A stretch of DNA of 64,000 bases from Kondoa malvinella (taxonomy: Eukaryota; Basidiomycota; Agaricostilbomycetes; Agaricostilbales; Kondoaceae): contig BCIM01000003.1 in assembly GCA_039545315.1 (NCBI GenBank), positions 859,799-923,798 on the forward strand, given 5' to 3'. Shown piece after piece: positions 23,160 through 33,647 of this stretch. The translations under genes and the position numbers were made by a program. The first letter of the stretch is position 1. Each line of letters opens with the position of its first letter. Below the pieces are notes generated by a model. The model ran no database searches. It had not been told where the DNA came from and worked only from the letters and a program-made list of their open reading frames with translations.

Positions 23160-24854
23160 ATGTCTATATTCCAACTCAAAAGCTTTCGTGTTGATCGCAA
23201 GACGGCCAAGTTATGGACAAACTACTCTTGTAACATCAGCTTTGCTGCCGTATATCCAGGTCAGTAGCCTGCGCTAAGGCTATCAAGATGGCTCATTGCA
23301 TTGATAGGTGCACTACAGTCTTGGCTTTCGCACAGTCAGTTTGCTCTTCGTTTTTGGCTTTGGCGGCACATTGCGTAAGCTCTGTGACATCTATATCGAT
23401 TCTCTTTGAGCGAAATCCCCAGTCGGCATGATCTGCAACGTACCACTTACCAAAAGAGTCAACTTTGGCCTGGCTTTCGCTATCAGCGTCGCTTTCTTGA
23501 TGTTGCCTTGTGTCTTGCTCGTCATACCTGCTCCTTTCGGTAAGTCGCACTGATTGAGCTGAAAAGTAGCTGACGACCTGGTTCTAGCTGTCCTAGTACT
23601 AGCATACGCTATAGCAGGTGTAGCTACTGGACTCATCTGCGCTCGACAAAATACCTACGTTCCAAACCTACCGAATCCACGCTTCAAACTCGGTATGATG
23701 CACGCCATTTGGGGCTGCGGAGCTTTGATCTGTCCTCTCGCCGCGACTGCCTTCATTCAAAGTGGTCGACCCTGGCGAACTTTCTTCTATACTTCTTTGG
23801 CTCTCGGATGCTTCAATCTCGCTATTACTGTAGTCTCTTTTCAGCTCAAAGATGAAGTGGAGAATGTCGTTGTGTCAGGGGAGGGGAATGTCGTAGCCGA
23901 AGTACCAGCGATGTTACGTGAACAGCCACCTGGATCAAGTACGCCGGCATTAGAAGATGTCGAGAAGAGCAATAGCGAAGATACGCATACTCGAGAAACG
24001 CTGCAGCAAGATCTCGGTCATATTTCGATCATTTCAGCGTGTCGCTTTCGCGCTGTGCCGGTGCTTAGGTCAGTCTGACAGCGTCCAGTCGGCTTGTTGC
24101 TGATCACATTGGTGTCCAAACTGATTCTTCGTCATGTGCTCTTCTGGCATCGAAATCGCATTATCTGGTTGGATCTTGACCTTTCTGCTAGAAGAGCGAA
24201 ATGGCAACTCTAGTGCTGGTTAGTCGGTACTGGTTTCTTTGTGGGTAAGCTACTTACCTGTGGCATTCGAAGAGATCAAACTATTCTATCAGGACTGGCT
24301 ATCAGCAGACTCGTTTCCGTCCATCTAGTCTGTCGTCTAGGCGAAGGACCGGTCATGATCGCATATAGCATCTTAGGCATTGCCTTGTTGCTCGTACTAT
24401 GGTTTGTCGACAACCTGGTTGTCAATGCTGTCGCTGTTGCTTTCATCGGATTCGCAAAGGTCAGTAGTTGAGTCTGTTCCAGTGTTCTGGTTTCGAGGCT
24501 CAAAATTCCTGACAGGGACCCATGTTCCCTGGTGCCGTCTCGCTACTATCGCAAAATAGTACTCGCTCAGTACATGCAGCCGGAATCAGCTTGATGGTGA
24601 GTCTGCTTCAGGCACATTGCGTCAAGACTGCTCGACTCGGGACGGCTGTTTTTCCTTTCCTTGTCGGTTCGTTGGCCGAGACATAGGGAATTTTTGTGAG
24701 TATTCGTCATTGTCATATCATCCATACTGATGCTCTACAGGTCGTTTTACCGCCGCTGAACATCGCGCTGTTCGTGGGAATGGCAGTGTCCACTCGTGAG
24801 CATTTCAATACTAGCGCTGCCGAAGTGCTGATACCGAAAGCAAAGGTGATTTGA
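23160..24854 (+). CDS. MFS transporter with in-frame TAG near the C-terminus
   Basis: Major facilitator, 12-helix type, of the fungal branch related to FucP-like sugar permeases; substrate unknown. Start MSIFQLKSFRVDR, then VHYSLGFRTVSLLFVFGFGG, VGMICNVPLTKRVNFG, ARQNTYVPNLPN, MMHAIWGCGALICPLAA, an acidic central loop, GIEIALSGWILTFLLEERN, FVGLAISRLVSVHLV, FIGFAKGPMFPGAVSLLSQ. The line then reads RLGTAVFPFLVGSLAET, an in-frame TAG (24685-24687), GIF, an ordinary intron, and VVLPPLNIALFVGM to a stop at 24854. Homologues would be expected to run through this point. It is therefore a nonsense allele losing the last two helices, a sequence error, or a 24-nt GT...AG intron ending at that TAG. The ten residues before TARLG may also be a 30-nt intron (GTGAGT donor). 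Confidence 0.75.
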
Positions 24855-24928
24855 AAGGGCGAAAAGCAGCAGATATTCAACAGCGACCTCACAATAGCTG
24901 TAATAGTACATTAAAGTCATACAATCCT

Positions 24929-25805
24929 TTATTCGACACCCATGCTCTCTTCGTTCAGCACTTCCTCTTCAACATCCTTAATAACAAGTTCTTGACCAGC
25001 AAAAACCTTGTGCATTTCGCGCTCGTGAAATTCAGGTTGCCTTTTAGCCGCTTTCAACCTCCTTTTAGCCGATTTAGAGAGCTTCTTTGTATCTTGTGGT
25101 TGACCGTCAGGTAGAATAGGCGGAGCTGGGATTGAGCGGGAAGATTTGCATGTTTGGCAAGTGTATCTGACTCTGTGTCCATGTGGCTTGGACGCTAAAT
25201 AAGTGTCAGAGTGGTGCGGTGGAAGAAACAAAGGACTCACGTTTGATTCTGACCTCGCAATTGACGCCTGGCAGTAGATGAGTGCCGCATACTTGACATA
25301 AGGTTCTTTTGATTGATGGATCACTTTGAATCAAGTCAATAGTTGTCAGGGGGGAAGCGAAGGAGTGCTCACATTCTCATCACAGCTCTCTTGGCGACCT
25401 CGCGCATAGTACCAACCATTCGCCTAGACACTACATCACCAATCTGTTTCTGCGTCTGCTCATCCGTTCGTCGCTTCTTCTGAGGTTTGAGCTTCTTCAG
25501 TTGTTCTAGCTCTTTCCCACGCATAGCAGGTCTGGCGGAATCCGCTAATTGACGCTCGGAGGGTCCAGCTTGGCCATCATGCAAAGGCAAGACGGTGGAC
25601 AAGTAGGCAGAAGCTTGATGGAGGTATGCGATACGTTGAATGACATCTCTGAGCAATCACAGAAGGGAATAAGACAGAGGTTCGTGACAACATGACATAG
25701 TAGCAAAGGCAGAGAGACAGAACAGCGGGAAAAGGTGAAAACTGACTTGTTGGGTACAGCGTTTGGATTCGGCTCAGTCTCTGCTTGCTGCTTCTTCTTG
25801 GCCAT
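24929..25805 (-). CDS. RPR2: Ribonuclease P protein subunit Rpr2/Rpp21
   Basis: Zinc-binding protein of nuclear RNase P, which trims the 5' leader of pre-tRNAs. Start 25805 gives MAKKKQQAETEPNPNAVPNK; the second exon has IQRIAYLHQASAYLSTVLP, the family's N-terminal helix. Two Cys pairs follow, CQVCGTHLLPG and, after an intron, RYTCQTCKSS, giving the C-x2-C zinc sites with RTLCQVCG typical of Rpr2. The C-terminus is very basic (KKLSKSAKRRLKAAKRQ) and then acidic. Four exons. Convergent with the MFS gene at 74 bp. Confidence 0.9.
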
Positions 25806-26204
25806 TGCTCATTGACATAGAGAGGTTCGGCCTGAGCTGAGATCGCACCACGTTTTTGGACAAGGGCGTGCAAGTTGCTCTTCGACCACCCATTTCTGCC
25901 CTCCAGTGCTTTCAATGTGAGTCTGACGTGTCTATCAAGGTTCTCTCGATGCTGCACAGAAGCCTCGCTGCCTTGTCGAGGGATCTTTTACGGCAGCATG
26001 CAAGCATGGGTCGAGGCGAAGCAAATACTCGAGTGTCGCCTCATCACGTCTTTCCTGTGTGCCTTGGCCTGCTCTGGTACTCTTCAACCTCTCCAAATAG
26101 CCAAGCTGGAAGACATTGGGTGCTGATGATATGTTGCATGATAGTAACTTTTACCCTCACACGCGCTTCCGCCTCTCTCCTACTTTCAACTCGCTCTATA
26201 CACT
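25806..26204. promoter_or_regulatory. Divergent promoter region, RPR2 / MPG1
   Basis: About 400 bp between two divergent starts. The MPG1-proximal 60 bp are pyrimidine-rich. No gene recognised. Confidence 0.4.
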
Positions 26205-27668
26205 ATGAAGGCTCTCATTCTTGTCGGCGGTGAGCGCTGTCGTACTTTCGCGTTGTATACCGCGGCTAATTCATGCAATCCCAAGGTTTCGGTACTCGCC
26301 TCAGGCCTCTCACTCTTACGCTACCTAAGCCATTAGTCGAGTTTGCAAACAAGCCTATGATCTTGTGAGGACATCAAGAAACAACATAGAAATGCGCTTA
26401 TGTGTGGTTAAAATAGGCATCAAATTGAAGCATTAGTAGCGGTCAGCTAAATATTGATTTATGAAGGACTACTGCTGATGCTGGATGTAGGCCGGCGTCA
26501 AGGATGTTGTTCTCGCTGTCAACTACAGACCTGAAGTCATGGTTGCTTTGCTGGGCAAGCTCGAGGAGAAATACGGCATCAAGATTACTTTCTCTGTCGA
26601 GAGCGAACCTCTCGGAACGGGTGCGTGATACAGGTGGTAGTAGCTCGCAGTCACTCATGTATCGCACAGCTGGTCCGCTCGCTCTAGCGAAAGAAGTCTT
26701 GGGCAAGGACGATTCACCTTTCTTTGTTCTCAACTCGGACGTCATCTGCTCTTACCCCTTTGAGGCTCTCCGAGACTTTCATCTCAACCACGGCAACGAA
26801 GGTACCATCATGGTGCGCCAGATCTAAGCTTTATGCTATAGAACTGACATTTTCACCTACAGGTAACCAAAGTCGACGAGCCATCAAAGTACGGTGTTGT
26901 TGTGCAATACCCAGGCAAGACTATGATCGACCGCTTTGTAGAAAAGCCACAAGAATTCGTTGGCAACCGTATCAACGCCGGTATCTATATTTTCAACCCT
27001 TCCGTCCTCAAGCGTATCGAGCCAAAACCCACTTCTATCGAGAAGGAGACCTTCCCAGAGCTCGCCAACGACAAGCAATTGCACGCTATGGACCTAGAAG
27101 GATTCTGGATGGATGTTGGTCAACCTAAAGATTTCCTTTCCGGCACTTGCCTCTACCTTTCTTACCTCACTTCACAAAACTCGAAACTCCTCACACCAGC
27201 TTCGCAGAACCCTTACGTTCACCAAGGCAACGTCATGATTGACCCTTCAGCGACCATTGATCCTTCCGCTGTTATTGGACCAAATGTTGTTGTTGGACCA
27301 AGATGTGTGATTGGTGCGGGTGTTCGTCTGCAGAGATGCGTCATTATGGAAGGTGCCAGGGTCAAGGATCACGCTTGGATTAAGAGTTCGATCATTGGTT
27401 GGAACTCGACCGTCGGTAGATGGGCTCGCGTGGACAACACTACCGTGCTTGGAGACGACGTGAGCATCAAGGACGAGCTCTTCGTCAACGGGGCCAGTGT
27501 TTTGCCGTTGCGTCGCGCTGTTGTTGTTGCTCAGGACATTGCTAATTCTCGATTTTGCGATTTACAGTCACAGTAATTGGCCCTTTTCCCTCATTTGGAA
27601 GCTTACTAACCCGTGCTACGCTAGAATCCATCTCGGTCTCCATCACTGCGCCTGCTATTGTCATGTAG
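26205..27668 (+). CDS. MPG1: Mannose-1-phosphate guanylyltransferase (GDP-mannose pyrophosphorylase)
   Basis: Makes GDP-mannose from mannose-1-P and GTP, feeding N- and O-glycosylation and GPI anchors (compare GPI10 in this window). Exon 1 is MKALILVGG; then [19 protein letters not shown], the nucleotidyltransferase signature. Also seen: [49 protein letters not shown], and a C-terminal left-handed beta-helix of hexapeptide repeats ([19 protein letters not shown]). The main ORF seems to end in LQSQ at 27576, but splicing at 27506, a 5-nt exon TCACA (27568-27572) and an exon at 27625-27668 rebuilds [18 protein letters not shown], the conserved end of this enzyme. A decayed second copy of that last exon follows at 27742. 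Confidence 0.95.
27568..27572 (+). other. 5-nt micro-exon of MPG1
   Basis: TCACA lies between an acceptor (TTTACAG) and a donor (GTAATT). Joined to the upstream exon ending in CC and the downstream exon starting AATCC, it encodes Pro-His-Lys-Ser, exactly the residues conserved at this spot in GDP-mannose pyrophosphorylases. No other use of GT/AG sites nearby gives the conserved end in frame. Confidence 0.8.
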
Positions 27669-27741
27669 GAAAGTCGATGATCTCAGTTTTCGTTCGTCAT
27701 ATTTTTTGTTTTATCTGAGAATCGGCTGACTGTTCTTACAG

Positions 27742-27784
27742 AGTCTGTCTCAGCTTCGACCACCGCTCTGCTATCGTCATGTAA
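27742..27784 (+). repeat. Decayed tandem copy of the MPG1 terminal exon
   Basis: Aligns over about 43-44 nt with the functional last exon at 27625-27668, including the ends CTGCTATYGTCATGTAR, and sits behind its own CTGAC branch site and TTCTTACAG acceptor in the same phase. One base is missing after the eighth codon. Used as an alternative last exon it would begin HKSVSASTTA and then, because of the deletion, run 84 codons in total to a TAA at 27995 instead of ending in APAIVM. Confidence 0.75.
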
Positions 27785-28290
27785 TGAGGCCGCTCGCATT
27801 GCATCAGCATGTAGCAAGATCGCTTGCAATGAAAGTAGTATCGTACATGATCAATGCCATGAGGGGTATAAACAACTATACAGACTCCAGCTTACTGTCC
27901 CATGCCTACGCCATGGTCCTAAGTACCGGGCCGTTGCTCAGAGGAGTGACTTACCTCTTGGAGTGACTGCGGATGCTCCAGTTGCGGAGACTTAAGTTGT
28001 CAACCTACCTCTTTTCTCCTCCTATTGACTGTCACAAATGCTCGATTGATATCGTTACATGATGATTTCAAGTGATGCCGGGGTATCTACAATGCTCGAA
28101 ACCGAAAATACCCACTAAGGCCCTCCCTACTTGATTCTGGTCTCTCTTCAACTACTCGGGTGGTTCAGTTGAACCACGGTCGCATCAAGCACAGCTTTGC
28201 TTCACAGAGCCGGTCTGGTCATTGCCTGAAGGTTTCTCGTCCTCGACGGCGCCCCTAGCGATACGGGGCATCTATCGGACTCTTGCCGAT
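27785..28290. other. Intergenic region after MPG1
   Basis: Carries the open tail that the second MPG1 terminal exon would read (to 27995), then about 300 bp before the 3' end of a minus-strand gene. Nothing else recognised. Confidence 0.4.
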
Positions 28291-28785
28291 TTAGTCTGAC
28301 GAGCCAAGACTTACAACGACCTCTGTCTTCGAGACATCCTGAGCGGCTTTAGCTTCCTAGAGCAAATCCATGAGACTGGATGACGATGTAGGTAGTTGAC
28401 TTACTTCAGCTTTTGCTCGACGCGACTCCTGCCAGTTCTCTCGATCCTGCTGCACCCTAGCCTTCAGAGCCGCGTTGTACTCGTCCTCTGCAGCATCTTC
28501 GGCTGCGTGTTCTTTCTCGACCTCAGCTTGATAAATCAAAGCCTGCGAGGGGTCAGATCACGAGCGGAATTAGCGAAGAGTTAAGAGACCTTCTTTTCCT
28601 CATCGGACAGAGCAGCCCAGAGCAAGGGTCTCTGCTTGGCTTGCTCGACTGTGAGGGCGACTTCAACCCGGGTATCGTGTTGATGCGCTCATTGCTGTTT
28701 ACCTAGACATCTCTCCCTATCGCTTGTGCAGCTGAACACTGGCGCTGCCAATCCGTTCGATTCGGGTGCATGTTGGGAAACTCCG
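28291..28785 (-). CDS. Small charged coiled-coil protein, unknown, 5' end unresolved
   Basis: Three exons join in frame with good donors and acceptors: one reading ESNGLAAPVFSCTSDRERCL, then VEQAKQRPLLWAALSDEEKK, then ALIYQAEVEKEHAAEDAAED and DEYNAALKARVQQDRENW, then AKAEEAKAAQDVSKTEVVV to a TAA at 28291. The consistent phase over three introns argues for a real gene. Heptad-like Glu/Ala/Lys spacing suggests a helical or coiled-coil protein. No ATG was found in frame before a stop near 28785, so an upstream exon is likely missing. I do not recognise the family. Confidence 0.5.
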
Positions 28786-29498
28786 GATTACGCTCTTCTT
28801 TTTCTTTCTTTCTTGTTCCACTCTATGTATTTCTGTCAATCTCTGATATCCACACGAAGTAGTGTCATCCGTATGCCTGTCCGCGAACCCTTTTCTTCGG
28901 AATGCCTGAACCTTTGGTCACCATGTGTTTTGACTGATGAACAAGTCTAGAGCGGTCATGCAGTTGACTGGGCAGCATACATTGCCCTGGAAGATGTATA
29001 ATAGACGTCGCAGATAGGATGCCTTGCGCCGCTGCGATGTTAAACATAATCTTGACAGAGCGAGACCAAATGGAAGGATACCAGGATTAAAGGCTACCTG
29101 TAAGTATACAGAGGTTATAATATAGCCTTTCGTACTGCAGACAGCTCTCCAAACTTCCACGTTCGAATTTTTCGGGTTCACCCACAAGTGGAATTTGCCT
29201 TTTTGACGGACAGAGGACTTGCTCTCACCCCCCGTCGCAGGAGATTTCCGCTCGGCTTCTCTCTTCAAGACATCAAGAGTGAGTGACTGTCCTTACTAGG
29301 ATCCGAAGTTCTATCACCATTCGTATACCCGATATCCAAGCTGGAACTCGCAAGACATGAACAAGCTATACCTGCCTTGCACCTAGACCCTGCTGTTATA
29401 CCCTCTGCTGTGCTCTGCATAATGAAATATCCTAAGATATCAGAAAGGAACGGACGCTCATTCGCTTTGCCTTGCTGTCGATAGAACCCTTTTACAAG
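28786..29498. other. Intergenic region upstream of RPL35
   Basis: About 700 bp including an AAAGAAAG-type purine tract (complement strand) near 28795-28815 and the RPL35 promoter. Minus-strand frames of 60-116 codons here have no recognised motif and no supporting splice pattern. Confidence 0.35.
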
Positions 29499-30107
29499 AT
29501 GTCTACCAAAATCAAGGCACATGAACTGGTGCGCTGCTTTGGATCTTAGCTACATGGAGAATGCTGAGGTCATCCCCCGCGTACAGAGATCGAAGGGAAA
29601 GAATGACCTCGTCAAGCAGCTGGACGAGCTTAAGCAGGAGCTTCAGTCATTGAAGTGAGCGGAACACCTTAGTCATTGAGACTAGCCTCTGATCCAGCAT
29701 GTGGTCTCGCAGAGTCCAGAAGGTCGCCAATGCCAACTCTTCCAAGCTCACCAAAATGTCAGTTCCACCAGACAAAATCTATCATACGCTAGCTGACTTA
29801 GGTCTGGATGATACAGCACTGCCGTCCGCAAGGGTATTGCCCGTGTCAACACTGTCATGACTGCCAAGACCCGCGAATCGCTACGTGAGCACTACAAGAA
29901 CAAGAAGTACCTCCCTCTCGACCTTCGTGCCAAGAAGACTCGCGCGCTTCGGAGGAAACTGACCAAGGTCCGTGTTGAACTCTTCGGATATCAGTATCGT
30001 TCTGATAAGTTGTGTTTTACGAACAGAACGAGGAGCGAAAAGTGACACTCAGACAGAAGAAGAGGCAGCAAGCTTTCCCTGCTCGCAAGTTTGCGCTCAA
30101 GGCGTAA
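29499..30107 (+). CDS. RPL35: 60S ribosomal protein L35 (uL29)
   Basis: Large-subunit protein at the peptide exit tunnel. Exons give [59 protein letters not shown] followed by [19 protein letters not shown] and [17 protein letters not shown], and finally [21 protein letters not shown] ending FALKA. Length (about 123 residues) matches eukaryotic uL29. Four introns fall in a very short gene, the first after codon 11, typical of ribosomal genes in intron-rich basidiomycetes. Confidence 0.96.
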
Positions 30108-30349
30108 GCAAGCGTTGTTTGTTCAGAGAGTCGCGTCAGGTCTAGTAGATTGGGTATGCGGTATTGCAAGAGATGAGCGGGCATCGTATATGGTTAGGGA
30201 TGCATCAGCGGTCGCTTGTCATTGTCGCTATCTAGTCAACAAGCTTGGAGTATTGGAATTACACCATTGCATTTCGCATGTCACTCGTTCCATCTTGTGC
30301 CTCCCATACTTTAGCAGATCCGCCGAGACGCTACTTGAGCGCGACCATC

Positions 30350-31792
30350 ATGTCGTTCGCTACCGAATTCGCCATGCCTGGAGAGCCAGTACTAGATGGA
30401 GGCAGCAAGAAGCGTAAAAGACCTTCTAAAGCTGGCCCTGCTGTAGACGCTGCAGACGCTGTAAACACGAGCGAACCAAGCATCAATATTGAAAAACTGC
30501 TCAAGAAGTATCATTCTTTAGAGAAAGCTGCCAATCCTGCTGTTACAGAAGAGGGTAAACCAGCCAAGAAACCGAAACAGCAACGGAAAATCACTTCAGA
30601 AGCCAGTTTGTTGAAGGTGAAAGCTCTGCGTGAAGCGGAAACTGCGTCCAATGATCAAGGGCAAGGTAAAAAGGGGAAACAACCTGCTCCTGGACAGGGA
30701 GAAGGGAAAAGAAAGAAGATGAGGGAGAAGAAAGCCGCTCAAGCTGCTGCTGCTGCTGCGCTCAAAGCTGTCGAATCACCTGCTGGCAATGGCGTGGAAG
30801 ATGCGACCATGCAAGTGGATGACAGTCCAGCTATGGCTGAAGTAGCACCAGTACCGACCAACCCACACTTGACGGACCTGCAACAGAAGATGAAGTCGAA
30901 ATTGGGTGGTGCGAGATTCAGACAGATCAATGAACAGCTTGTGCGTCGCTCAGAAGACTTTAAGCTTCATTGCTGAAGTACGTCTTCCTGTTTGTTGCAC
31001 AGTATACTACCTCAGGCAAAGAAGCGCTCGAACTTATGCAATCTGACCCGAATGTCTTTGACGAGGTACGTTCGGACTGACTTATGCTCCTTCTTCAAGT
31101 TTAGAATGTCCTGTGAGTACAGTACCACACCGGCTTCCGCTCACAAGCATCCACCTGGCCTTCACACCCCTTGGACATCATCATCACCTCACTTCGAACC
31201 TTACCCGACCGATCACTCATCGTCGACCTAGGCTGCGGCGACGCTCGTCTAGCCCAGGATCTAGCTTCTACCTCACTCAAAGTCTTTTCCTACGACCTGG
31301 TCAAAAAGAACGAATGGGTCCAAGTTGCGCAATGCAGTGCTGCTTTACCTTTACCGAAAGAGATTGCGGATTGTGTGGTTTGTTGTTTGAGCTTGATGGG
31401 AACGGACTGGTCAGGTCAAATTAGGGAAAGCGCGAGGTTGCTTAGGAAAGGGTCAGTACTTGGTCAAGCTTTCCGACTAGGAATGCTGCTGACCGAAAAG
31501 GACTGACAGAGGTACATTGAAGATTGCGGAAGTCTCATCGAGGTTTACGGACGTGCCTGCGTTCGAAAAGGTAGTAGCCCAAACTGGATTCAAGCTACAG
31601 AGTAAGGTAGGCCGTCGTTGTCATAGCTCATTAGCAGCTATCGACAATGTTGGTCTACAGGACGACTCGAATACGCATTTCATCCTCTTTGACTTCGTGC
31701 GCACTGAAGCAAAAGTCGGGTCTGGCAAGAAAGCGGAACTTGAAGCGAAGGATCTGCTCAAGCCTTGTTTGTACAAGAAGCGGGGTGCTTGA
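30350..31792 (+). CDS. RRP8: Nucleolar rRNA methyltransferase Rrp8
   Basis: SAM-dependent methyltransferase making m1A in 25S rRNA. The N-terminal half is basic and low complexity (KKRKRPSKAG, GKRKKMREKKAAQ), as expected for nucleolar targeting. The conserved part starts at GGARFRQINEQL, then YTTSGKEALELMQSDPNVFDE, YHTGFRSQASTWPSHPLDII, the SAM motif LIVDLGCGDARLAQ, ADCVVCCLSLMGTDW, GTLKIAEVSSRF and FILFDFVRTE. Three or four introns, the one after VFDE ending just before YHTG. Ends LYKKRGA at 31792. Start 30350 (MSFATEFAMPG); an upstream in-frame ATG at 30245 is less likely. Confidence 0.94.
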
Positions 31793-32298
31793 AGGTACAA
31801 GCGTAATGTACCGCTGTGCATGTAAGTCTATTGCGTCTCTTCTGCGTCGTTAGAGCATGCAGATCTGATGGCAGTGTCAGATCCAGACGTTTTTGCTAGG
31901 CACTGGATTGGCAGATGTTTTGCACGTCACGTCAGCTACTTCAAGATACACTGCGGTCCATCGATAAGCCTATACAGCTGTGCCTTTCACTGGGCTTTAT
32001 CGTTCCAGGCTGTGAGGGGTTTATCTCGCTCACATGGAAATCAGCAGACCTTGAATCTACATGATTAAGCGTGTATTTAGATTTTGGGTGTATCGCATGG
32101 AGCAGTGCTGTAGACCTTCACGTAGCATCGCCCAAGGACAGGATAGCCTCTTTGTTCCAACTTCCGGTCGGTTGCTGAGAAACGGCTGCTTTATTCCATT
32201 CAAGCTGCTCAGATCTATCCTCAATAACTCTACAGCTACTTTCTACTCTGCCGTGCACGCTCTTCGCGCCTTGACGACCCTCATAGAGACTTGTCAGA
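31793..32298. other. Intergenic region, RRP8 to Rheb
   Basis: Holds the RRP8 3' end and the Rheb promoter (both plus strand). No motif-bearing frame seen. Confidence 0.4.
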
Positions 32299-33215
32299 AT
32301 GTCTGATCTTACTCCATCCGGTTCGCTATTCAATACTTGTCAAACCTCTGTCGAGGGCTGACCCTTGTCGTCTGCTCAGGCAAGAAGATTCCTCCTAAAG
32401 AACGCAAAGTCGCTTTGCTTGGCGCTCGTTCAGTCGGTTCGTCGCATGCTCAAAGCTCAACTCGACCAAAGCTCATGCTGCAGGATCAGGCAAATCCTCT
32501 TTGACTGTCCAATTCGTAGACTCCCACTTCGTTGAGTCGTACTATCCCACGATTGAAAAGTCAGTAGTACTCTATTGTCTGATACTAGTAGTCAACTCAG
32601 GCTTCTGTTGTAGTACTTTCAACAAGAAGATCAAGCTTCGCGGGCAGGACTTTAGCCTGGACATTCATGACACTGCAGGACAGGTTCGTTCATGGACTTG
32701 TTATGCTCTTTACGAGAGCTTTGACCTGAACAACGGAGAACAGGACGAATTCTCCATTTTACAATCCAAACAAGCTGTCGGTCTCCACGGTTGGATCCTC
32801 GTCTATTCCGTCACTTCTCGCTCTTCCTTTGAAATGGTTTCCATAATAAGGGATAAAGTACTCAATTACACTGGAATCGATTCAGTTCCTATGGTCATAG
32901 TGGGTAACAAGAGTGATTTGGATGCGCAGAGGTGCGTTAATTACTCCTCTTAGTCGACCAGCCTTGATAGCTGATGGTCGCACAGGCAAGTTGAGAGATC
33001 AGAAGGAGAGACCATGGCGAAAGAATGGAATTGCGCATTCACCGAAGCGTCTGCACGAGCCAACGAGAATGTTAGCAGGATCTTTGAGCTCATGGTTGGG
33101 GAAGTAGAGAAAGGTAAGTCAATGTCTTGCTGAACAGGGTGCTTAGCTGACTTGAGAATCAGCAATGAATCCGGAGCAAAGTGCGGAACCGTCAAACAAG
33201 TGCACCGTCTCTTAG
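32299..33215 (+). CDS. RHB1: Rheb-type small GTPase
   Basis: Ras-family GTPase that in many fungi acts on TORC1 and basic amino-acid uptake. Exons: MSDLTPSG, KKIPPKERKVALLGARSV, then GKSSLTVQFVDSHFVESYYP. The P-loop reads GARSVGKS; the Arg at the third position is the Rheb hallmark. This requires the acceptor at GGATCAG rather than the CAG six bases earlier, which would insert two residues. G2 is YPTIENTF, G3 DIHDTAGQ, G4 VGNKSDLD, G5 EASARAN. The C-terminus ends NKCTVS, a CaaX box expected to be farnesylated. About six introns. Stop at 33215. Confidence 0.95.
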
Positions 33216-33647
33216 AGTGTGGTCATGGTCTGTATAACGTATTCTCTCTGCTTGTAACATACTTGTAAATGGACTCCTTGCAGTACTTTGTCAGCGTCTG
33301 TCGGCGACCCTCACAAGCTTGCATCTGGTGCTATATGCCCCCTTCCGTCTGCATCCGTCGGTTCATATCATACGCGAAGGTGATTCGCTTCCCGTAATCT
33401 TACAGCAAGGGAGGAAGAAAACTGCTCGCATACAGGATTTGAGCAAGATGAGGAACCACGAGCATAAAGTCGATGGCCTTTCAAAGTAGTGCCGTCTTCG
33501 CCATAGTGTTTCTTCAGGTCTATAATTCTGCTTCATGAGGAGAAGATTGAGGTGAAGGGGCAGAACATGTCGACGTACTCTGGAGCCGCCGCTCTGGGCA
33601 ATAAAGCACACGGTTTCGTGCTGCGGACTTGCACGATCATCAGGCCC
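33216..33647. other. Intergenic region between convergent Rheb and F-box genes
   Basis: About 430 bp between two 3' ends. No gene recognised. Confidence 0.4.

Noticed and set aside
28740..28790. GTTCGATTC resembling a tRNA T-loop
   Set aside because: No acceptor or anticodon stems can be formed around it, and it lies within the proposed coding exon of the small helical protein.
28918..29522. Minus-strand frames upstream of RPL35
   Set aside because: No recognisable domain, no consistent splicing with the downstream small gene, and RPL35 promoter sequence is expected here.
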